The translations under genes were made by a program, and so were the position numbers. From assembly GCA_021784375.1 (NCBI GenBank), contig JAJXSV010000084.1, forward strand, positions 1 to 8,891: 8,891 nucleotides of DNA. The letters are read 5' to 3'. The notes under the pieces are model-generated. The model searched no databases and had not been told where the DNA came from. It saw only the letters and a list, made by a program, of their open reading frames with translations. The stretch's first letter is position 1. Each line of letters opens with the position of its first letter. Source of the DNA: Actinomycetes bacterium. Its GTDB lineage: Bacteria; Actinomycetota; Actinomycetes; S36-B12; UBA5976. Below, piece after piece: positions 1 through 4,957 of this stretch.

Positions 1-148
1 CGCGTTCGACGCGGATCTCGAAGCCGTGCTGCCGCCAGTCGGGCAACTCGGTCTCCACCCGACAACCCAGGGCAGGGGCGCCGGAGGACACGAATGCGCT
101 GTCTCCGCGGTACCCCGCCCGCAGCCCGACCACCCTGACGTCACGCAT
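1..148 (-). CDS. Probable GH78 alpha-L-rhamnosidase, N-terminal 49 residues only (runs off left edge)
   Basis: The reading frame opens with ATG at 148 and stays open to the window edge, giving 49 residues. The stretch APALGCRVETELPDWRQ followed by GFEIRVER resembles the start of GH78 alpha-L-rhamnosidases, where an APRLSWRVET-like motif is followed by a W-x-Q-x-x-x-EI strand in the first beta-sandwich domain. The usual RLSW core reads ALGC here, a divergence that lowers confidence. GH78 enzymes release terminal L-rhamnose from plant glycosides and polysaccharides. No signal peptide is visible, so the protein is probably cytoplasmic. It has its own promoter with a LacI-type operator, so it is probably controlled separately from the upstream operon. 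A G-rich stretch before the start (GGGGTGGG) is a weak ribosome binding site. Another carbohydrate-active enzyme with a similar beta-sandwich is possible because the catalytic domain lies outside the window. Confidence 0.55.
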   Translation of the reverse strand, partial: MRDVRVVGLRAGYRGDSAFVSSGAPALGCRVETELPDWRQHGFEIRVER

Positions 149-197
149 GTGCCCACCCCATCGCTGTTCGCCGGCGACAGCAGCGGCCGGCCCACCA

Positions 198-226
198 AAT
201 GTAACGTTTCAATTCGCGCTTGTCAT
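198..226 (-). promoter_or_regulatory. Putative sigma70-type promoter for the left-edge GH78-like gene
   Basis: On the minus strand a -35-like ATGACA (221-226, 5 of 6 matches to TTGACA) is separated by exactly 17 bp from a -10-like TACATT (198-203, 4 of 6 matches to TATAAT). Transcription would start near 190, leaving a leader of about 40 nt before the ATG at 148. The local AT-richness of this stretch stands out in an otherwise GC-rich window. The element lies in the only real intergenic region and points at the left-edge gene. Confidence 0.5.
200..211. promoter_or_regulatory. LacI-family-type operator overlapping the -10 box
   Basis: TGTAACGTTTCA is a 12-bp palindrome with a central CG and a single non-complementary pair (TGTAACGTT versus TGAAACGTT). 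LacI/GalR-family sugar regulators typically bind palindromes of the form TGnAACGTTnCA centred on CG. The flanks add two more symmetric A-T pairs (197/214 and 198/213). It overlaps the proposed -10 box of the left-edge gene, which is where a repressor would block polymerase. No LacI-family gene is seen in the window, so the regulator must be encoded elsewhere. Confidence 0.55.
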
Positions 227-245
227 GTGCTTCCGGGCAGCAGTC

Positions 246-281
246 CGGCGCCACCGCGATGCCGGGAAGCGGGTGGCGCCG
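246..281 (-). terminator. GC-rich hairpin downstream of the operon (possible U-less terminator)
   Basis: CGGCGCCACC (246-255) and GGTGGCGCCG (272-281) form a perfect 10-bp inverted repeat with a 16-nt loop, 65 nt past the stop of the GH3 gene. It is followed by no T-run on the minus strand, so it is not a canonical intrinsic terminator. High-GC actinobacteria often have strong hairpins lacking a U-tract at transcript ends, and that is the inferred role. It may equally protect the 3' end of the mRNA. Confidence 0.4.
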
Positions 282-302
282 TCCTTGGGGATCGGGGGAG
301 GT

Positions 303-327
303 CCCGAGGGCGGCGCCACGTCTCGGG
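303..327 (-). other. Second small inverted repeat just after the GH3 stop
   Basis: CCCGAG (303-308) pairs with CTCGGG (322-327) around a 13-nt loop, about 20 nt past the GH3 stop codon. The loop contains the self-complementary GGCGCC within CGGCGCCAC (311-319), a direct copy of the left arm of the hairpin at 246-281. It could belong to the same transcript-end structure. No T-run follows it. Confidence 0.3.
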
Positions 328-345
328 TGGCCCCCGCAGCGCGTG

Positions 346-2085
346 TCAGAGGCGTGCGTCCCAGTAGCCGCAGAAGGGATCGACGGGGCTCACGCCGGTG
401 AACCCGCTGCGACCGAGCAGCTTGTCAACCACCGCCGTCACGGTCTGTGCGCTGTACCCATAGGCGTTGATGAAGGTCTTGACCCGAGGCACGTCCTGCA
501 GGTGGAAGGGGCTTCCCAGCGAGACGAAGACCGTGGGCATCTCATTCAGGTACTTCGGTGCGTCGTTGGCGAGCAGCGGTGCCCACTGCAGCCGCACCGT
601 GGGGGCGGAGCTGGCCGGCTCGTACTGCGCCACGTAGAGCACGAGGTCGTAATTCGCGAGCAGGTCGTCGTAGCCGACGGCGTCCCGGCCCGCGAACACG
701 TCCTCGAGCGACGGCCGCCCCGCGCGATCGAACAGCGTGGCCTCGAAGCCGGCGGCGTTCAACGCCTCGGTGACGCGGTTGCCATTGGTGACGCGATGCG
801 TCCCCGCCGCGATCTTGTGGTGGTTGGGGTTCGCGTCCTCGGTGTAGTACACGAGCACGCGCCTGTGCCTTGTCGGGTCAAGGGGCAGGACACCGGCTTC
901 CCGCTCCTTCACAAGGGTGATCGCCTGTTCCGCGGTCGCCAGCGACCAGGCCCGGTGCTCCTCGAGGGGCAGCGCGCTGAAGGCGTCGAGCCCCGGCACC
1001 AGCTCGTCGGGCGTGGCCCGGTGCAGGCCGAGCGAGGCCTTGAGCGCGAGCGTGCGCGTCACCGCTTCGTCGACGCGGCGCATCGAGAGCACCCCGTCGG
1101 CGATGCCCTGGTGCACCGACGCCACATCCTTGGCGTAGTTGTTGGCGAACAGCAGGACATCCGTGCCGGCCTCGATGATGAAGGGCAGGGCCCTGGCGCG
1201 TGGCATGGGGATGGTGAAGCCGACCATGCTCAGCGCATCCGACGAGATCACGCCGTTGAAGCCGAGTCGATCACGCAGCAGGTCGGTGAGGATCTCGGGC
1301 GCCATGGAGGCGGGGAGGATGTCCTCATCGGCGATGCCGGGACGCAGCAGCTTCGAGTACGCGGGCAGCGCGATGTGCCCGACCATCACGCTCTTGGCGC
1401 CGGCGGCGAAGACCCGACGGTAGACCTCGCCGAAGCTCGCCTCCCACTCCTCCACGGACAGGCTGTTGACCGTGGTGACGAGGTGCTGGTCCCGGTCGTC
1501 GACGCCGTCGCCGGGGAAGTGCTTGGGCGTCGCGGCCACGCCCTGCGACTGCATACCGCGGATCATGGCCTCCGACATGTCGGCGACCTTGACGGGGTCC
1601 GAGCCGAAGCAGCGGATGTTCGTGATGGGGTTGTTGTGGTCGTACTGGATGTCGACGATCGGCGAGAAGCCCCAATTGCAACCGACGGCCCGCGCCTCCC
1701 GGCCGGTGGCGATGCCGAATCGCTCGGCATGGGCGATGTCGTTCGTAGCCGCCACCTGCATGGGGCTGCCGAACGAGGTGCCCTCCGCGATCAAGCCGTC
1801 CGCACCCTTCTCGAGGTTCGCCGAGAGGAGTGCCGGCACCCTGGACTCGCGCTGCAGCAACCTGGCCACACTGACGACGTCAGCAGCGGGCATGCCGCGC
1901 AGCATGTAGCCGTTGGGCTGCGCGATGGCGAGATCGGCGCGGATGGCGTCGAGGTCGGCCGAGCGGCAGAGCAGGTGGAACAGCTGCCCCACCTTCTGCT
2001 CGGTGTCCATGGCGGCCAGGGTGTCCCGCACCCAGGCCTGGGCCTCCGCATCGAGGTGGAAGGGTGCTGCGGCGAGGTCGATCAT
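346..2085 (-). CDS. Cytoplasmic glycoside hydrolase family 3 enzyme, probable beta-N-acetylhexosaminidase type
   Basis: 579 residues from the ATG at 2085, which has an AGGAG ribosome binding site 5 nt upstream; the ATG 24 nt further up (2109) has none as good. An N-terminal (beta/alpha)8 GH3 domain covers about residues 20-340, followed by the alpha/beta C-terminal GH3 domain to the end. Visible motifs are KHFPG (188-192), D-Q-H (199-201), which aligns with the Asp-His catalytic dyad of NagZ-type enzymes, and SSDALSM with the likely nucleophile Asp283. The dyad argues for N-acetylhexosaminide specificity, since GH3 beta-glucosidases take their acid/base from elsewhere. Some GH3 members with this His act as phosphorylases, so that remains possible. 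There is no signal peptide, so it probably acts on imported substrate. It is the last gene of the operon, 14 nt after the isomerase-family gene. Confidence 0.93.
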   Translation of the reverse strand: MIDLAAAPFHLDAEAQAWVRDTLAAMDTEQKVGQLFHLLCRSADLDAIRADLAIAQPNGYMLRGMPAADVVSVARLLQRESRVPALLSANLEKGADGLIAEGTSFGSPMQVAATNDIAHAERFGIATGREARAVGCNWGFSPIVDIQYDHNNPITNIRCFGSDPVKVADMSEAMIRGMQSQGVAATPKHFPGDGVDDRDQHLVTTVNSLSVEEWEASFGEVYRRVFAAGAKSVMVGHIALPAYSKLLRPGIADEDILPASMAPEILTDLLRDRLGFNGVISSDALSMVGFTIPMPRARALPFIIEAGTDVLLFANNYAKDVASVHQGIADGVLSMRRVDEAVTRTLALKASLGLHRATPDELVPGLDAFSALPLEEHRAWSLATAEQAITLVKEREAGVLPLDPTRHRRVLVYYTEDANPNHHKIAAGTHRVTNGNRVTEALNAAGFEATLFDRAGRPSLEDVFAGRDAVGYDDLLANYDLVLYVAQYEPASSAPTVRLQWAPLLANDAPKYLNEMPTVFVSLGSPFHLQDVPRVKTFINAYGYSAQTVTAVVDKLLGRSGFTGVSPVDPFCGYWDARL

Positions 2086-2090
2086 CTGTG

Positions 2091-2095
2091 CTCCT
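2091..2095 (-). promoter_or_regulatory. Ribosome binding site that sets the GH3 start
   Basis: The minus strand reads AGGAG, followed by 5 nt and the ATG at 2085. It lies within the eight codons that the alternative start at 2109 would add, so it favours the shorter protein and leaves a 14-nt gap after the preceding stop at 2100. Confidence 0.7.
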
Positions 2096-2099
2096 GTGA

Positions 2100-2810
2100 T
2101 TACAGCCATCGTGGCAATTCCGGTGCGGAGGAGCCGTCCTCCGCGGTGACGTCGGTCGAGGGTCGCCCGGCGAGGTAGGCGGCCAATTGGGGCAATAGCC
2201 CTTGCACGACAACGGGTTCTCCGTCACCAGCGATCCGCCATTCGGTGCCGGCGCCGTCGCGGACGAGCAGGGCCGGTCCTTCACCGCTGCCGCGCTTCGT
2301 GGCGATGTCGCCCATGAGCGCGTGCAGGAAGTCGGTCGGCAGGTCGTCGAAGGTCACGCCGGCACCGAGATCCGTGCTGTGCACCATCACCTCGCGCACC
2401 CGCAACCATGGGATGTCGGTGGCGGGCACCGTGCGGCCCTGGCCGGTCACGACCGAGCGGGTCCACGCCTCCTCGCCCAGTGAGTCGAGCGACGTGCGCA
2501 GGGTCGCGGCACTCCTCGCGAACCAGGCGCGCAGTTCTGTTGCTGGCCTCGTGGCACCCGCTTCGATGTCATCGGCGCGCTGCGTCGGTGACGAGTACAT
2601 CGGTCGCTCCTCGCCGGTCCTGGCCCAGTGAACCAAGTTGCACAACGCATCCGCGTTGGCCGCCAGGTGGGCGAGTAGGTGGAGCCGCGTCCAGCCCGGC
2701 AGCACGGACGGTTGCGCCAACGCATCATCGGTGACGCCGGCCAATGCGTCGGACACCAACGCGGTGCCCTCGTCGATCCAACGCAGGGAGTCGGACAGGG
2801 TCCTGGTCAT
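2100..2810 (-). CDS. Mycothiol-dependent maleylpyruvate isomerase-family protein
   Basis: 236 residues, about the length of the characterised Corynebacterium glutamicum enzyme (roughly 240). The DinB-like four-helix MDMPI N-terminal domain spans about residues 1-150, with PGWTRLHLLAHLAANADAL and LVHWARTGEERPMY typical of the family. His48, Glu140 and His144 (in RVREVMVH) match the three metal ligands His52, Glu144 and His148 of the C. glutamicum enzyme with a constant offset of four, so the metal site looks intact. A smaller C-terminal domain ends at about residue 220. Family members use mycothiol to isomerise maleylpyruvate to fumarylpyruvate in gentisate breakdown, though many uncharacterised relatives exist. 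The ATG at 2810 overlaps the preceding stop by 4 nt and has GGAGG 7 nt upstream. Pairing with a fumarylacetoacetate hydrolase-family gene supports the gentisate reading. Confidence 0.9.
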   Translation of the reverse strand: MTRTLSDSLRWIDEGTALVSDALAGVTDDALAQPSVLPGWTRLHLLAHLAANADALCNLVHWARTGEERPMYSSPTQRADDIEAGATRPATELRAWFARSAATLRTSLDSLGEEAWTRSVVTGQGRTVPATDIPWLRVREVMVHSTDLGAGVTFDDLPTDFLHALMGDIATKRGSGEGPALLVRDGAGTEWRIAGDGEPVVVQGLLPQLAAYLAGRPSTDVTAEDGSSAPELPRWL

Positions 2811-3178
2811 GCGACGACCTCCGCAACTGCCCGTGCATTCGAGCGGCCGAGGCCGCTGATTTCGGTGGTGAGGGTCTGGCCGGCGGTCAGGTAGCGCTCG
2901 GGTCTGCGGGCGTGGCCGACGCCGCCGGGGGTGCCGCAGGCGATGACGTCGCCGGGTTCGAGGGTGAGGATGGTGGAGGCGTATGCGACGAGGTAGGGGC
3001 CGAAGGGGGTGGAGTGTTCCCAGGTCTTGCCCTGCAGCCACATGAGGGACCGGTACTGGCAGTCGCGCATGGTGACGTCGTTGATGACGGCGAAGCCGGC
3101 GATGGCGGCCTCCGCTGCGACGCCAACCGGCTGCGCCGGGAACCGCACCGGCAACATGAAATCATCGGTGTTCGACAT
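2807..3178 (-). CDS. Shortened fumarylacetoacetate hydrolase-family protein (fumarylpyruvate hydrolase remnant)
   Basis: 123 residues against roughly 270-290 for the family. Recognisable blocks are AGFAVINDVTMRDCQYR (27-43), LQGKTWEHSTPFGPYLV (48-64) and ILTLEPGDVIACGTPGGVGHA (starting at 70). Asp34 in NDVTMRD, a metal ligand in the family, and Lys51 in QGKTWE are kept. The N-terminal domain and the strand carrying the E-x-E metal ligands are absent. About 40-50 residues that normally separate GPYLV from the AY-STILTL block are also missing, yet the frame stays open. A strong ribosome binding site precedes the ATG, and the stop overlaps the next start as ATGA, so it is probably still translated. 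Full-length relatives hydrolyse fumarylpyruvate to fumarate and pyruvate. Loss of the metal site argues that this copy is inactive, or has been kept mainly for coupling to the downstream gene. Confidence 0.8.
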   Translation of the reverse strand: MSNTDDFMLPVRFPAQPVGVAAEAAIAGFAVINDVTMRDCQYRSLMWLQGKTWEHSTPFGPYLVAYASTILTLEPGDVIACGTPGGVGHARRPERYLTAGQTLTTEISGLGRSNARAVAEVVA

Positions 3179-3187
3179 CGGGCGGTA

Positions 3188-3194
3188 CTCCTTT
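3188..3194 (-). promoter_or_regulatory. Strong ribosome binding site of the shortened hydrolase gene
   Basis: AAAGGAG lies 9 nt upstream of the ATG at 3178, inside the 44-nt gap after the preceding gene. It is the best Shine-Dalgarno match among the starts in the window, which is notable because the gene it serves appears damaged. No convincing -35/-10 pair is seen in the same gap. Confidence 0.65.
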
Positions 3195-3222
3195 CGAGCG
3201 GGATGGCGGTTGAAGTGGCGAG

Positions 3223-3930
3223 TCAGGCGAGGGACTGCCAGAAGGCACGGGCAGGGCTGACATGCGGCGACTGCACCGTGCGGGAGCCCTCAGCCGCCCT
3301 GATCTCCGTGGTCACCGGCGTCGCGTCGGGACCGAGGGGGATGCGAACGGCGACCTTGCGGTCCCCGGTGGTCGCGACGATGCGAACGGCGGGCGCCAGT
3401 GCGGTCGAGTTCACGCAATGCGCGCGCAGGGTGACACGCTCGTCATTGGTGCCAGCGGTCCAGCCGTCCGTGGTCCGATGGAGATCGGGGGTCGGGCACT
3501 CGATGCCCAGATGTGCCAGTTGGGCCACCACCTGCGAGAGTCGGGATGGCTCATCGCCGAGGCTCTCCAGGTGCACTTCCACCAGGTACGGCTGGTCGCC
3601 GTCGATGATGGATGCGAAGAGGCCGCGTACGTCGTCCAGCGCGCGCACGTCCACATTCGAGCGCTCCACCCGGACCTCGTGCTTGGTCGCAAGCGCCCAC
3701 AGTTCGTCAACCTCGCGCCAGTCCTGCGCATAGGGATCGACGACGACGGCCGTGCTGGCATGCACGCCAGTGGCCAGCGCGTCGCGGAGGAAGGCCGCGT
3801 CCCCGACGATCACGTCCGCGGTCCTGCTGTCCGCCGCGAACTCGAAGGCGCTGGGCAGCGTGCGCAGTGCCGCAGCGTGCATGGCCGCGTGCGCTGACCT
3901 GCCATCGATGTAGACGGTGTGCCGGGTCAT
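3223..3930 (-). CDS. Short protein resembling a degenerate Gfo/Idh/MocA oxidoreductase
   Basis: 235 residues from the ATG at 3930, one base after the stop of the true Gfo/Idh/MocA gene, with GGAG 7 nt upstream. By eye it follows the Gfo/Idh/MocA layout in reduced form. VYIDGRSAHAAMHAAALRTLP (6-26) lines up with the first Rossmann strand and helix, but GxGxxA is gone. ADVIVGDAAFLRDAL (38-52) matches the strand and helix before the catalytic region. VVVDPYAQDWREVDEL (62-77) sits where EKPLA-x-x-x-EADEL is expected, with the catalytic Lys replaced. A beta-rich C-terminal part (about 115-215) could correspond to the sheet used for dimerisation. It should not bind NAD(P) normally or catalyse the family reaction. 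A partner subunit of the neighbouring enzyme is the most attractive role. The family assignment rests on pattern similarity only, and a wholly different fold remains possible. Confidence 0.7.
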   Translation of the reverse strand: MTRHTVYIDGRSAHAAMHAAALRTLPSAFEFAADSRTADVIVGDAAFLRDALATGVHASTAVVVDPYAQDWREVDELWALATKHEVRVERSNVDVRALDDVRGLFASIIDGDQPYLVEVHLESLGDEPSRLSQVVAQLAHLGIECPTPDLHRTTDGWTAGTNDERVTLRAHCVNSTALAPAVRIVATTGDRKVAVRIPLGPDATPVTTEIRAAEGSRTVQSPHVSPARAFWQSLA

Positions 3931-3931
3931 G

Positions 3932-4957
3932 TCATCGCTCCAACAGGACGCTGGGAAGTTGCTCGACGAGGGACAGCGCATAGGCGAGGTCGTCACCGAT
4001 GCGATCGAGCGAGTACAGCGCCTCCGCGCCGTGCGCTTCAGCGAGCAGTTGACGCCACTCGGACACATAGCTCGCCTCGGGCGTGTGCCATTCGGTGGTC
4101 ACGCCATTCACCGTCAGTCGCACCGTGCAACTCGAGACGAGTACGTACGACATCTGGAATTCGATGGTGAGGACACTCGATGGCGTGACGACGCGCATGG
4201 ACCACTGCGGAGGCGTCCACTTGACGGGGAACAGGCCTATGTAGGAGACGGAGCAGCCCTCGGCAACGCCTTGCAGTGCGTAGCCCCGCGGCCACGAACG
4301 GCGTCCGGCGATCAGGGTTGGTGCGGTGGGGAGGAACTCGCGCACGAGTGGGATGTCGTGGGTGGCCAGGCCGAGAATGCCCATGGTGATTGTGGAGATC
4401 TCGGGTGGCGGACCAGCGGGAGCCGAAGCCGCAGCGCTGGGCGCCGGGACGAGCAATTGCGTCGCGCAATCCACCTGGTCCTCATTGGCGTCGATGCACG
4501 AGCTGACCTCGATGCTCGTCGGCCGCTCCCCCAACCCCCGCCACGTCGGCAGGGCCTGCAGGAAGGCGTGGTCGAAGGAATGCATGGCGCCCATGATGAT
4601 GCGGGTGCCTGACTCGCGCGCCGCGGCCTGGATCGCCGTGAGTTCCTCGCGGTTCACCGCGAGGGGCTTCTCCGCGAGGACCACACGCTTGCCGGCGCTG
4701 CAGGCCTTGATGATCTGACGCGCATGGTGAGCGTTGGGGCTTCCCACCACCACGATGTCTACCCGCGCATCCGTGATGAGAGCGTCCTCGTCCGTGGTTG
4801 CGAAACCGGCGTGCTGGTCGGCCAGCCGTTGGGCGAGGTCGCCATCGACGTCCATGAAGCCGGCCAGTGAGAGGTCGCCCGGGAAGTTGCGGATGGAGGG
4901 GATGTGGATCGCCTGGGCCACCGGCCCGCAACCGAGGAATCCAACGCCGAGAGTCAT
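3932..4957 (-). CDS. Gfo/Idh/MocA-family NAD(P)-dependent oxidoreductase
   Basis: 341 residues, the normal size. The N-terminal Rossmann domain shows GFLGCGPVAQAIHIPSI (6-22) with the GxGxxA fingerprint, VVVGSPNAHHA (69-79), and the family signature AEKPLA (95-100) with catalytic Lys97. The C-terminal alpha/beta domain includes LATHDIPLVREF (197-208), where the His-Asp pair occupies the usual substrate-site position. Members oxidise or reduce sugars, inositols and related polyols. The substrate cannot be told from sequence, but the neighbouring glycoside hydrolase suggests a sugar derivative. An Ala/Pro-rich stretch (about 170-186) just before the active-site helix is unusual. The ATG at 4957 overlaps the upstream stop as ATGA, so translation is probably coupled; the upstream Shine-Dalgarno is poorly placed. 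Longer in-frame readings upstream only re-read the transporter gene out of frame. Confidence 0.92.
   Translation of the reverse strand: MTLGVGFLGCGPVAQAIHIPSIRNFPGDLSLAGFMDVDGDLAQRLADQHAGFATTDEDALITDARVDIVVVGSPNAHHARQIIKACSAGKRVVLAEKPLAVNREELTAIQAAARESGTRIIMGAMHSFDHAFLQALPTWRGLGERPTSIEVSSCIDANEDQVDCATQLLVPAPSAAASAPAGPPPEISTITMGILGLATHDIPLVREFLPTAPTLIAGRRSWPRGYALQGVAEGCSVSYIGLFPVKWTPPQWSMRVVTPSSVLTIEFQMSYVLVSSCTVRLTVNGVTTEWHTPEASYVSEWRQLLAEAHGAEALYSLDRIGDDLAYALSLVEQLPSVLLER

Noticed and set aside
2086..2109. GH3 start at the ATG at 2109
   Set aside because: It lacks a good ribosome binding site and overlaps the preceding gene, whereas the ATG at 2085 has AGGAG 5 nt upstream.
220..2178. 652-codon open frame on the plus strand
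   Set aside because: It is the antisense shadow of the GH3 gene, with Arg/Gly/Val/His-rich composition and no recognisable domain; the minus-strand protein has clear GH3 motifs.
2811..3041. Upstream extension of the isomerase-family gene to a start at 3041
   Set aside because: The extra 77 residues are Arg/Pro/His-rich out-of-frame reading of the hydrolase gene. The start at 2810 has GGAGG and a 4-nt overlap, and it gives the family length and correct metal-ligand numbering.
3179..3222. Possible internal promoter in the 44-nt gap before the shortened hydrolase
   Set aside because: No credible -35/-10 pair is visible; the gap is explained by the ribosome binding site alone.
3931..4068. Upstream extension of the 235-residue protein to a start at 4068
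   Set aside because: The added residues (Arg, Ser, Thr-rich) re-read the oxidoreductase end out of frame; the ATG at 3930 follows GGAG and sits one base after the upstream stop.
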